From the NCBI GenBank assembly GCA_023213395.1, contig CM041465.1, forward strand, positions 81,785,741-81,849,740: DNA of 64,000 nt. Direction: 5' to 3'. A model generated the notes under the pieces. That model ran no database searches. It saw nothing but the letters and a program-made list of their open reading frames with translations, and was not told the origin of the DNA. This DNA is from Cycas panzhihuaensis (lineage: Eukaryota > Cycadophyta). A program made the position numbers and the translations under genes. Shown here in pieces: positions 46,901 through 57,804 of the stretch (position 1 is its first letter; each line of letters begins with the position of its first letter).

Positions 46901-48285
46901 AGAAGGGAATGATAGTAGCGGAACAGTTAGTCGATGCTGCCATTCCCAACGAGAGTGGCGTCCCTATTGACAACTCCTTCCCTGACGAGTCTATCATGAC
47001 CATCCGCGATGCTCCTCCCCACCCACTCGCCGATAGCGAGTGGTATGGCGACATTGTGCGATATTTGACTCAGCAAGAATATCGCCCCGAAGCCAGCAGT
47101 AAAGTTAGGTCGCGTATCCGCGCCACTGCTAGGCAAAACCTCCTCGTGGATGGGGTGTTGTACAAGAGGTCTTTCGATGGGATCCTGCTTCGCTGCGTCG
47201 CTCCTGACGAAGTGGACCAAATACTCCGCGAATGCCACCATGGCATTTGTGGGGGCCACTTTGGGGGCCAATCCATGGCCCAAAGGATCCTCCGTATGGG
47301 CTATTACTGACCGTCCTTGTTCAAGGATGCCCACGCTTGTGCCCTTAGATGTCGGCGTTGTCAAGAGCACGCCAACGTCTCTCACATACCTTCCGAGGCG
47401 TTGCACCCTATCGTGTCTCCGTGGCCCTTTTCCTAATGGGGTTTAGACCTCATTGGGGCTATATCACCACCATCTTCCGCACAACATAAATATATCCTAA
47501 CCGCCACTGAATACTTCACTAAATGGACAGAGGCGATCCCCCTGTCCACTACCCCTGGCAAGACGATAGCCACCTTCGTCTACCATCATATTATCTGTCG
47601 TTTCAGAATTCCAGACATCCTAATTACGGATAATGGAACTCCCTTCTGCAATAAGGAAATGGATGAATTGTGCGAGAAATTCAGAATCTCGCACAAGACG
47701 TCATCCCCTTATTACCCCCGAGCCAACGGGCAAATCGAATCTTTCAACAAAACGCTCATTGGAATCTTGAAGAAAATCGTCGCCCAGTCTCAAAGAGACT
47801 GGCATATCCAGCTCCCTTCCACTCTATGGGCTTATCGCACCTCTATCCGGACGGCTACCGGGATGACCCCATTCTCGCTAGTCTACGGGACCGAAGCGAT
47901 ACTTCCGTTGGAAGTGGAGGTCCCTTCTCTTCGGGTTTCCCTTCGAGGCCTCATCGATGAGGAGTCTACTCGCCAGGCTCGTCTCCTAGACCTCGAAGCC
48001 CTGGATGAGAAGCACTTAACAGCTTATCAAGCAAACCTCGCTGCGAAAGCCCGTTTGCAAAAGATGCACGATAAATGCCTTCGTGCCCATCCTTTGTGTC
48101 CTGGGGACCATGTCCTCAAATTGGAGTATCTTTACGATCGCTTGGCCAAGTTCGGGCCCAAATGGGTAGGTCCCTTCGTCGTTCTCGAAAGTCTCGATAA
48201 CGGCGCGTACAGGATCGCCACCTTAGATGGCTTGGAATTCGAAAAAGCAGTCAATGGGAAATTCCTTAAGAAGTTTTATACGTGA
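46901..48285 (+). pseudogene. Tat-3 integrase
   Basis: Integrase in the same frame as RT, with stops at 47308 (TGG to TGA) and 47434 (CAA to TAA). Zinc site: ECHHGICGGHFGG and LRCRRCQEHA. Catalytic residues: Asp in GLDLIGAIS, Asp in LITDNGTPFCNKEMDE, Glu in NGQIESFNKT. The C-terminus has KFGPKWVGPFVVLESL and NGKFLKKFYT before the stop at 48283-48285. The 208 codons from 47659 are intact. Confidence 0.9.
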
Positions 48286-48307
48286 TCTTTCGGCGATCTC
48301 TCCACCC

Positions 48308-48479
48308 TGCTCCGAAACAAGCTTAAACTACCATTTTAAATTATTTTCCATTCCTCCCAGCCATGGGTTGAATGGCAATTTAAGATGGATTCATGCTCCG
48401 AAACGAGCCTAAACTACCATCTTGAATTGTCCCCATTCCTCCCCACCGCGGGTTGAATGGCAATTTAAGGTGGACTCTC
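48308..48479 (+). repeat. 86-bp tandem duplication after Tat-3 pol
   Basis: Two adjacent copies start TGCTCCGAAAC at 48308 and 48394, each containing AAACTACCATYTT and GGGTTGAATGGCAATTTAAG. Tat-1 and Tat-2 have one copy at the matching place. Confidence 0.75.
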
Positions 48480-49434
48480 GTTCCTTCTTCCGGTTCCTCC
48501 TACGGAACCCGCGTTCCCGTGTGCTCTTGGGAACCTTTGTCCTCCTATTTGGGCACCCCCCAACTAGGACGACGCTGTGGAGTATCGTTACTCCCCTTTC
48601 GTGCTTGTCGTTTCCTTCACATATTCCGCTATGCTCCCCTGTGGACGTGCATGTCGCCCTATCTTCTAACCTCACACCTCTCGATCACCTCTGTTCACGG
48701 TGGATGTGTGTGTTCCTGTTAGACATATGGCCATCCATAGAAGGAAACACCTGCATATTTACAAAACTTTACAACAAAATTTATACATTTACACATTCAC
48801 ATATTTACATATCAACATATAAACATTTACAACATGCAAAAATATTCATTTACAAAAATAAATCATACATGCTATCTCTATCGTACATGATACACACCAT
48901 TTCATGTCGAAAGTGGAGTTGCAATTACCCCATGTATATATATGTCAAAATGTTATAGTACATCGTGTATATGGGAAGCCGAGATCCTTGTAGGGGGGGT
49001 ACAATCATGTGAGTCTACATATGATCCCCTGGAGGCCCGCGCTTTCCCGTCAAAACTATGTCTATGTGCATCTCATCTATCACATCGTCCGATCCTGTGG
49101 TCCCATCCCTGGCCTCAGGTGATCCCTCTCCTGGGGACCACATCCCTGCAAGGCTCCTCCTAGGCCTCCGCAAGCTGCCCACCTCGCTCTCCTCGTCCCG
49201 AGGCCGTCTCAGAGTCGTAGCCGCTGTATGTGTGTGTGTCTGGCTCCTGCTCAACCTCGAGACCATGTGCGCCACCAACTGGTCATAGCGGACCTGGATG
49301 TGATCCCTCTCGCCTCGGAGTCCCTCCTCGATAGCTCTAAACCTCTCCTCCGACGCCTTAAGGCGCTCCTCTTGGACTGCTAGGGGAGTGCTGCTCCCTG
49401 TGTCCCCTCCTGGCCCGCTCTGGCTCTCTAAGGC
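48409..49434 (-). pseudogene. Antisense gene of Tat-3, 3' part
   Basis: Minus-strand continuation of the coiled-coil exon beyond the copia insertion. It reads ALESQSGPGGDTGSSTPLAV, then EERLKASEERFRAIEEGLRG and the basic RRPRDEESEVGSLRRPRRS tail, to about 49060. An AT-rich probable intron (about 48716-49060) ends in ATGTCTAACAG, followed by the exon-like block MRLEDRATCTSTGEHSGICE (48409-48715). The junction at 49434 continues in frame with 57805. Confidence 0.7.
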
Positions 49435-49767
49435 TGTTGGGAATAATCCCAATGTTTGTGCACTAGAGCGCTTAGGGCCCCTCAAAGCCACCTTTGAGGG
49501 CCCCTAGGGCACCTTGAGCCGTTCAAAGCCGCCCGGACCGACCACTTACGTGAGGTAATGACACGCTTATTTATTTTTATATTTTTTCAAACTAACCTTA
49601 TTTGTTGTGCAGCTAGGGTGATGGCGCCCGACGCCTCCCCGAATTCTCTATATAAGGGTTGGGAATACCTCCCTGGTGTTTATCAACACCGCCACTCTTT
49701 CGGAAATCACCGTTGTACTCAAGATGAAAGTGTCGTGATGTCCTGCTCTGCTCCTCCGGCTCCATCA
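49435..49767 (+). repeat. 5' LTR of nested copia
   Basis: TGTTGGGAATAATCCCAATG to CTCCATCA. It contains a near-perfect 14-bp hairpin arm pair around 49465-49505 and TATATAAG at 49649-49656. It matches 57470-57804 with few differences. Confidence 0.93.
49649..49656 (+). promoter_or_regulatory. TATA box of nested copia 5' LTR
   Basis: TATATAAG in AATTCTCTATATAAGGGTTGGG. It is conserved at 57686-57693 in the 3' LTR and lies about 110 bases before the LTR end, a normal U3/R position. Confidence 0.7.
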
Positions 49768-49769
49768 TT

Positions 49770-49781
49770 TGGTATCAGAGC
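49770..49781 (+). other. PBS of nested copia
   Basis: TGGTATCAGAGC, the standard initiator-Met tRNA complement, two bases after the LTR end. Confidence 0.9.
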
Positions 49782-52700
49782 CACGTTGTCTATTTTCTGG
49801 TTTTAGTTGCTCAATCGTCCGACGGAACATAGCTATATGACTGCTCGTTGAGATTCTGGCGAGCTCACCGATCTGCTGGAGAAGACGGATCTGGATTTCA
49901 TCCACTGTGGAGGAAGATCTCCCACTCGGAAGTTTGCTCTCCATACAGAAACCAGGTTCCTCGTTTACCTTTATATTTTTCAACATATTTGATATATAAT
50001 TTTTTGATATATGCCTCTTATTTGTTCATTTATAAGCGTTCCATAAATCGAGTAATCAAGTACCATCCATTCTCTTATAATTTGTGCATCATTTGTGCAT
50101 CATTAGCCATACACTGTCCATTTTTTGTATTTGCTCTCAGCTCACTCTATCTGGCCTCTGTCTCACCTATCCTCATGAGCCCGTTTGCATGCATATTCCT
50201 TGTGTCCTCTTTGTGCAGCTGCTCAGCTAAGCCCGTTTCTGCCTATCCTTTCTGCATACATATTCCTCGCCCTGCAACATTAATTAGAAAATTTTTGGTG
50301 CAATATAATATATTAAATAGTGAATAAGACACTCGCATAGTGTAACGCCCCCATTCGCCTCCGTCTCTGCTTTGGGACGGCCCGCCTCTCTGCACTTGCC
50401 CATGTCTGTGTCCTACTAAAGCACGTCCCGCTGCCCTTTTTTCTCATTGATCCGTTGATCTCCGTTTGGACGTCTATGACTGATTTGATCTCCGTTTGCC
50501 AATCTCCGTTTGGACGTTTGTGTGCGCAATCGGCGCGCAGCATCTATTGATCTCCGTCATTGGTCCTTTGATCTCCGTCATTGGTTATTTCGGCCTTGCG
50601 TCTTAGCGCGTTTTGCGTTTATATATTGCAGATCATATTCTTTTGATCTTCGTTTGGTCCTTGCATTTATTATTTCAGCCTTGCGTCTCATATTCCAATC
50701 GGCGCGCTCCTTGATCTCCGTCATTGACGTTGAGCTATCGTCCTTGTGCTTATACGGTTGATTACTGTTTCAGCCTCTTCGCATTTATTGTTTCAGCCTA
50801 TTGACCATTGCTGCACTCATTGCGTTGTTACGTTAGCGTACGCCTTTGTGCGTTTGATTGTAAAATCGCGTTGCGTTGGCGTTCGTGCCATATACTTGCG
50901 TTGGCATATTAATCGCCGCTTTCATATTCATATGTTATATATTTATCCCTCGTGCATTGGTATATTAATTGTGTTATATACATTTGCGTTGCCATTCATT
51001 TGCGTTTAGCGTTGCATATTTATTGTATATTTTAAAATTCGGTTTTAAAGGGTTTACGTTCTGTTTTAAACTCGACGAGCGAGTTCACCCTCTTGGCATC
51101 GGAGGTTTCTGTTTCCTGACTGGTCTTGGGTTCAATCCCAGCACAGTCTATCCTAAGGCACCTTTTACTAAGTATTTTTTTTCAACTTTAAACCTTATTT
51201 TTTTAAAATTTTATTTTTTTCATAGGGTTATTGGCGCATTTTTGGCCATAACTTCTATTTGGCTCATCGGTTTTAGACGAAACCTATGCCATTAGATCAG
51301 AAATTTTCCATAGACCAATTTCGACTGGTCATAAGATCAATTTGGTGCCCATTTGACCTCGTTTCGACCTTGTTAACATTGGACTTTCGAAATTTCAGCG
51401 TTTTTTGCATTTTTAATAAAATCAGTTTTTGAACTGGCTGCTATTTATTGTTGATAAACTATTTTGTATCTGAATTTTTCCTATAGTGATCTACGTCATA
51501 TAGACTCTAATACCCATCTTTTACTTTAATTTTTTGACTTCATTTTCACTAATATTTTAATCGTTAAAATAAGAAAATTAGTTGATTTTGCCTGTTTCTT
51601 GAACATTCTCCATAAAGATACTTGTCACTTTTTTCACTATAACTTTTGCAATTTTATCAGTTTCATTTCCGTCGACCGTTTGGAAGCTGACTCATTTCTC
51701 TTCACTGTGATATATTTTTTCATATATTTTGACATATTTTGCTTATATTTCAAATCAGCTAAATTGAAGCATTTTATTGGCCTAAATTTATTTTTTTTTA
51801 CACCTGGTTAATATATTCTTTCAAAATCTTCAATTGGCAGAATATTAATTACTTCATCAATAATATTTGATCATTTTTTCAACTTTTTTAAGGATTAATT
51901 AGTATTTTTATGCAATTTTTGCCTACCCTGCTCCTGTTAGGCTCCATAAGGAGGTCATTTCCTTTGCCTCATTCAAAACGTGATTTATTGGTATCCATTT
52001 TCAAAACCGTCTATTTTATTGGATTCACATCTCAAAGAATCTACATATTGATAAAATTTTAAGCTATTCTGATCTCATTCAATATAGTTTTCAATCTGTT
52101 AAAGTTGAGTATATATATTCATCCTAACAAGCTTGTCTTCCTTTCAAAAATTGTAAAGAAAATTCTAGTTCATATTTCCTTGTTTACTCAAGTTTCTGCT
52201 TGATCTTTCTACAAGCTCTTTACATTATTTTTGAACTAGCATTTGTTTATAAGGCAATACATAAAAGTTGTTCTTAAAAGAAGTTCCTTTACATTGAAGA
52301 TTTATTATTCATTTGAGAAATTGGCATCTGTTTGAAAACTATCTATTCTCAAAAGTTTATTTTAAATCTTGCATAAGTGAAAAGTTTTGAGCATCATTAC
52401 TTCCTGTTTGATTGTTTTACTTTAAAAGTGTATCAAAGTTCTTCTTCATTATTGGAAAATATCATCCTTCTTGCACTTATAAAAGGAAAATTACATTTTT
52501 TTTTCAAAGGCATCTTATATTTGTTTGAAGGACATTATATTTTTTTTAAAAAAAAGCAAAAAGAGTTTTTTTTTGTAAAAGTTTCATTTCATCTTGCTTA
52601 GAGCATTTTTTATTATTATCAAAAGAATTTTTCTTTTTCTAAGCAAGACCACATTGCTAAATAGATTAGTTTTCACATTAAATAAGATAAATCCGAATTG

Positions 52701-53261
52701 AACCACACTTTTTCCACCTTGCAAGGAGCAGTTAGGACCCTGAGTTACCACCACTTTCACGCTATTCGGCCTACTCATATTGGATGATGTGACCATTACC
52801 ATCAGTGTATACGGTGGCGGTGAGGTCTGAGAACCTTTTCCTTTTATGGTGTTTGGAGACCAAGGCTAGACACGGAGGGTGAGTGCCTTTGGTTCGAGAA
52901 CCTTCACCGCTAGATCATCGTTAGGCATAAATCCGTGGTGGACCAACAATTCGAGGGTGTCAAAACCTTCTTAGCGACCACGTCTTGAGGTATATAGAGC
53001 CTGGCGCTCGATGCAGTATAAAGGGTCCTGTTTTGCCATCGTGGGCGGGCGCCATTGTGAGAATAATAGAGAAGGTTACCCGGAGAAACATAAACTTAGA
53101 GCCTAGTAGCCTTTCTAGGTCCTAGTTCATTTGTTCAAACTTGAAAACCTTGGGATATATATATTTGGAAATAATCTCTTTCATTTTAAGTTCTTTCAAA
53201 TTTTCTACATTCAAATATTTTGCTATTGCATTTATCATATTTTATACAACCTTAATTTAAA
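49782..53261 (+). other. Long leader of nested copia, no gene
   Basis: About 3.5 kb between the PBS and the gag start. At 50440-50745 there are degenerate repeats of GATCTCCGTTTGG, GATCTCCGTCATTGG and CCTTGCGTCT. From 51170 to 52700 it is T-rich with stops in all frames. From 52690 to 53110 it is GC-richer, with two GAGAACCTT blocks. No protein domain is recognised. Confidence 0.6.
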
Positions 53262-54430
53262 ATGACATCTAGTTTTGGGAATATGATTATTCCTAAGTTT
53301 GATGGAAATAATTTTCTTAACTGGAGTAGGAGGATGAGGCCCATCCTCATAGCAAATGAAATGTGGGATATAGTGAGAAATGGTTACAATGACTTAGGAT
53401 CAAATCCAACTAATATTGAAAAAGCTACATACAAAGAAAATATCAAAAAAGATAATGAAGCCTTAGCCCTTATTTTTGCGCTTTGGAAGATCATGTTTTC
53501 CACGAGTTAGTGAATCCATTAAGTCCAAAGAGGCTTGGGATACTTCTGACTTATATCTGAAGGCTGCGTCCTCTAAACTACAAAACTTAAGAAGTAAGTT
53601 CGAAAATTTACGTATGATGCTTCATGAATCGATAACTGAATTTATGACCAAGATTCAAGATATAGTTAACCAAATGAGGTCCCTTGGGGACACCTTAACC
53701 GAACAAAGAGTTGTTGAACGGATCCTTCGATGTGTAGGAGCCGTTAGACACTTTGAGATGGTAGCTACTAGTATTAGTGTATCTAAAGACCTAAGTACCC
53801 TCAAAATAGAACAACTTACTGCTATGCTCATGTCCATCGAAGAGCAACAAGTCAATGAAACTTTAGAACATGCCTTTGCTACAAAGGCCAATATTCAACC
53901 TAACCCTCAAGATGGCACTTCAAAACAAAACGAATCTCCTCTAAGGAGAAAAGATGAAAACCCTAGAAATGAACCTAGACAAAATCCTCCACGATACCAA
54001 GCTCCTCATAATAGACAAGGACGACCCCACAACATGAAAACTCTCAAGACATTCGAACACTCAAAGAAACCCTAACCAACGAAGACAAGTTGAAAATCAT
54101 CCATGTTGTCCACATTGTCATGGGAACCCACAACCTTCTAGAACACCTCAAAACTATCATGACCAACCAAGAAATAATCATACTCAATTCTATGAGGAAA
54201 GGGGGAGACCTTTCAACCGTGATCGCTCTCCACCAAGGAATCAAAATCTTAGTTATGGAAAAAGAGATCAACTATATTGCACTTATTGTCGTAGAAATGG
54301 TCTGCTTGAAGATAAGTGTTTTTCAAACATGGACCACCCTCTAGAGGACATGTGTCAAATACATCAGAATCTAAAATCAACAATAGGTTATTTCTATCTA
54401 GTTTTCAAACCGGAAGAAGAGGATGATAGT
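53262..54430 (+). pseudogene. Copia gag
   Basis: Starts MTSSFGNMIIPKFDGNNFLN, a typical copia gag N-terminus with the K/F-x-G-x-N-F/Y-x-x-W pattern. A frameshift near 53500 moves it to the next frame, which carries the UBN2-like gag part (SKEAWDTS, MMLHESITEFMTKIQDIVNQ, RVVERILRC). A second frameshift near 54070 precedes the knuckle at about 54277-54320, which reads CTYCRRNGLLEDKC: C-x2-C and the last C are kept, but the His position holds Leu. RNA binding by this knuckle is probably lost. Confidence 0.82.
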
Positions 54431-55040
54431 TGGTACATTGATTAGGTTGTTCCACCCACATGACCCATAAAGAACAATTATTTCAAACTTTGGATACAAA
54501 TAAGAAAGGGTCTATTATGTTTGGAGATAACACTTCTCACCAATCGATTGGAAAAGGTAACATTGCCTTATTGACTGATAGTGGTGAATACAAATATTTA
54601 AATGATGTTCTATACATCCCCGCTTTAAAGAAAAACTTACTATCGGTAGGACAGATGATGGGACAAGACTATAAAATAATTTTTAACAACGGTGAATGTG
54701 TCATCAAAGACAAACGACAAAATGACGCTATTGTTGCTAGGGGTATCATGACTAAAGATCGTCTATTTAAACTTACTATCACCCCCTCAGAAACATATGC
54801 CCTTAGAACCACAACTACTATGGATAGTGACCTATGGCATCGACGTTTCAGTCACCTTAATTATACAAGTTTAGCCCTTATGAAAAGATTAGATATGGTT
54901 AATGGCGTACCCCCTATTGATGTTAACAAAGAGTTGTGTGAGGGATGCCTTCTTGGAGAACATCATAGAGAAAGTTTTCGGACTTTAGCCATCGGGCATT
55001 TGCCCCTCTTCAACTCATCTACACAGATATTTGTGGCCCA
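54431..55040 (+). pseudogene. Copia protease and pre-integrase zinc region
   Basis: The protease entry WYID is followed immediately by a stop (TAG, 54443-54445), because a one-base loss shifts the frame exactly at the DSG active site. The rest is readable from 54460: MFGDNTSHQSIGKGNIAL, YIPALKKNLLSVGQM. The pre-integrase zinc domain is intact in sequence: LWHRRFSHLNYTSLALMKR and CEGCLLGEHHRESF (about 54830-54980). Another frameshift at about 54985 separates it from the integrase core. Confidence 0.82.
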
Positions 55041-55740
55041 ATGGCCACTCCCTCCTTGGCAGGTGCCAAATATTTCCTTACATTTATTGATGACTTTACA
55101 AGAAAGACTTGGGTGTTCTTTCTCAAATACAAATCTGATGCTTTCGACCACTTTGTTGACTTCAAAACCTTCGTTGAGCGACAAAGTGAATATCATATCC
55201 TCTCCTTAAGATCAAATAATGGGGGAGAATTTACCTCTAATATCTTCAAAGATTACTGTATCCAACATGGGATTAGGCGACAACATACCAACCCCTACAC
55301 CCCACAACAAAATGGTGTGAAAGGAAAAGCAGAACTATCGAAGAAATGGTACGTTGTATGCTTAAAGATAAAAACTTAGGCCATGAATTTTGGGTGAAGC
55401 GGTCCATACTGTGATACTTACTTAATCGATGTTCCACTAAAGTTTAGGGGAAGACACGGAAGAAGCACAGACAAAGTTATAAACCTAGTATCAATCACCT
55501 TAAGGTATTTGGTACATTTAGCCTATGCCCACATTCGACCAAAGAAGAACCAAATTAGATGATCATAGTGTAAAATGTATCTTTATTGGATATAGTGAAT
55601 CATCAAAATCTTACAAAGTTTATGATCCCAAATCCTGAAAAGTTATACTGAGTAGGGATGTCAAATTTCAAGAGGACACCTACTATCAAAATAATCACGA
55701 ACAACAAAAAGACATTACCATTAAGTTTAATGCACCAAAT
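55000..55740 (+). pseudogene. Copia integrase core
   Basis: The frame from about 55017 carries HTDICGPMATPSLAGAKYF (first catalytic Asp), FIDDFTRKTWVFFLKYKSDA and LRSNNGGEF. The second catalytic residue, normally Asp in LRSDNGGEF, is Asn. The third region PYTPQQNGVKGKAE is frameshifted where the catalytic Glu block should be. The C-terminal part (55400-55740) is fragmentary, with SYKVYDP-like sequence. Inactive by several independent changes. Confidence 0.83.
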
Positions 55741-55752
55741 ACATCCAAATAT

Positions 55753-57019
55753 GTGCCTCCTATGTGGAGAAACTCTCCAGAAACTACTAGGGAAACAACA
55801 TCACCTCAACCACCATCACAACCCCTACCCAAATGGGTTCAACGCAATCATGACTTAGGAAACATATTGGATAACAATCGAAGATCTACACGTTCCCACA
55901 AAGTTAACTTTGCTCTAATGAGTAAGTTACTTGAAAGTCATGAGCCTCAAACATTTGGTGAGGCTAATCAACATGAGTGCTGGCAAAAAGCCATGCAAGA
56001 GGAATATAAATCTATCGTTAAAAATGATACTTGGGAACTTGTAGACTTACCACCAAGAAAGAAAGCCATTGGAACCAAATGGGTTTATAAGACTAAGTTC
56101 CACTCTGATGGATCAATTGATAAATATAAAGCTCGTTTAGTTGCCAAAGGATATGCCCAAAGAGAAGGCATAGACTATCTTGAAACGTTGCCCAGTTGCT
56201 AGAATGGAATCAATTCGCATGATAATAAGTTTAGCCGCTCAAATGGGTTGGCCTGTTTATCAAATGGACGTAAAAAGTGCTTTTTTAAATGGTTATATTC
56301 AAGAAGATATCTATGTCTCTCAACCCCTCAGTTTTGAAGTCAGGGGGGAAGAAAACAAAGTGTATAAGTTAAAGAAAGCGCTATATGGTCTAAAACAAGC
56401 ACCTAGGGCTTGGTATTCCCGTATAGACACATATCTTAAAGATCAAGGGTTTGAAAGATCTCAAGCAAATCCAAACCTATACACCAAAATTAAAGGAAAC
56501 TCGATATTGATCGTAGGACTTTACGTAGATGACTTAATTTATACCGGAAATGACTCCCAACTTTTAAGTCAATTTAAAGAAGCTATGTGTAAGGAATTCG
56601 AAATGATAGATTTAGGTCTTATGCACTACTTCCTAGGATTGGAAGTGTGGCAAGATAAACAAGGAATATTTATATCTCAACGTAAATATATATTAGACCT
56701 TATACAAAGATTTAATATGACAAACTATAAACCATTATCAATACCAGCAGAAATTGGAATTAAACTCTCTAAGACAGATGACTCAACTTCAGTTGATCCC
56801 ACTCACTATAGACAACTTATTGGTAGCCTACTTTATTTAACCTCTACTCGACCTGATATAACATATTCCGTAAGTGTTGTATATAGATTTATCACGAGGA
56901 TCCAAAGACATCACATTGGCAAGTCGCTAAAAGAATCCTCGAGATATCTTAAAGGGACTTGGACTTTGGACTATACTACAAACCTACATCGAGTTTCGAT
57001 TAGCTGGTTATCTGATTGA
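55753..57019 (+). pseudogene. Copia reverse transcriptase
   Basis: Two frames joined by a frameshift at about 56190. The first has W-x-x-A-M-x-E-E (HECWQKAMQEEYKSI), NDTWELVDLP, GTKWVYKTKFHSDGSIDKYK and ARLVAKGYAQREGIDY. The second has VARMESIRMI, VYQMDVKSAFLNGYIQEDIY, KALYGLKQAPRAWYSRID, the catalytic YVDD at 56522-56533 (GLYVDDLIYTGND) and LTSTRPDITYSVSV. It ends at a stop at 57017. This is the best preserved domain of the element. Confidence 0.9.
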
Positions 57020-57459
57020 TTAGGTGGTGATATTGATGATAGGAAATCTACTTGGTTATGCATTTAGTATGGGATCGTGATGGCTTAAAGTACAAAGAAA
57101 CAAAATACCATGTCCTTATCCACGGTGAAAGCGAGAATATAAAGCCGCAGTGTTAGGAGCATGTGAATCAATCTGGTTAAGAAGACTCTTACAGGATTTT
57201 CAAATTAAACAGCAAGGCCCCACTAAAATTTGGTATGATAATCAGAGCGCTATTCAAATGACCAAAAATCCAGTATTCCATGGCAGAACAAAGCACATTG
57301 AAACCCAATACCACTTCATTCGGGAACTTGTACAAGCAGAAGAGATAGAGTTGACTTATTGTAGTCAAGATCAAACAACGGATATTTGTATAAAGGCCTT
57401 GGGAAAAATCAAGTTTGAAAAGTTCAGAGATGATTTAGGAGTCATACACATTGGGCTTA
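57020..57459 (+). pseudogene. Copia RNase H
   Basis: The first part (57020-57145) is broken by stops where GDIDDRKSTW is readable. The remainder, from 57150, reads ACESIWLRRLLQDFQIK, IWYDNQSAIQMTKNPVFHGR, TKHIETQYHFIRELV and TDICIKALGKIKFEKFRDDL, the usual copia C-terminus. The Asp of YDNQSAI and the His of RTKHIE are kept. The frame runs on into the 3' LTR. Confidence 0.87.
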
Positions 57460-57469
57460 TGGGGGAGAA
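57460..57469 (+). other. Polypurine tract of nested copia
   Basis: ATGGGGGAGAA directly precedes the 3' LTR start TGTTGGGAA. Confidence 0.85.
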
Positions 57470-57804
57470 TGTTGGGAATAATCCCAATGTTTGTGCACTA
57501 GAGCGCTTAGGGCCCCTCAAAGCCACCTTTGAGGGCCCCTAGGGCACCTTGAGCCGTTAAGCCTTGGCCGGACCGACCACTCACGTGAGGTACATATTAC
57601 CGCTATTTATTTTTTATATTTTTTCAAACTAACCTTATTTGTTGTGTAGCTAGGGTGGTGGCACCCGACGCCTCCCCGAATTCTCTATATAAGGGTTGGG
57701 AATACCTCCCTGGTGTTTATCAACACCGCCACTCTTTCGGAAATCACCGTTGTACTCAAGATGAAAGTGTCGTGATGTCCTGCTCTGCTCCTCCGGCTCC
57801 ATCA
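57470..57804 (+). repeat. 3' LTR of nested copia
   Basis: 335 bases, same ends as 49435-49767. A small difference block lies at about 57560-57605 (including TTAAGCCTTGGCC versus TTCAAAGCCGCCC). The TATA box is at 57686-57693. Confidence 0.92.

Larger units (their letters stand above)
49435..57804 (+). mobile_element. Copia-type retrotransposon nested in the Tat-3 antisense gene
   Basis: Ty1/copia order (gag, PR, INT, RT, RNH) between LTRs of 333 and 335 bases, with an initiator-Met PBS at 49770-49781 and a GGGGGAGAA PPT just before 57470. The leader before gag is unusually long (49782-53261). Coding sequence is broken by several frameshifts, and key residues of PR and INT are lost. No target duplication: AAGGC flanks the left end and TTGGA the right. 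Confidence 0.93.

Noticed and set aside
49015-49491. A 158-codon minus-strand frame starting inside the copia LTR.
   Set aside because: Its first 20 or so codons are LTR sequence fused by chance to the antisense-gene exon; the real exon begins at 49434.
51100-51150. GGTTCAATCCC in the copia leader, resembling a tRNA or SINE box B.
   Set aside because: The T-stem does not pair beyond two bases and no convincing box A lies 30-50 bases upstream.
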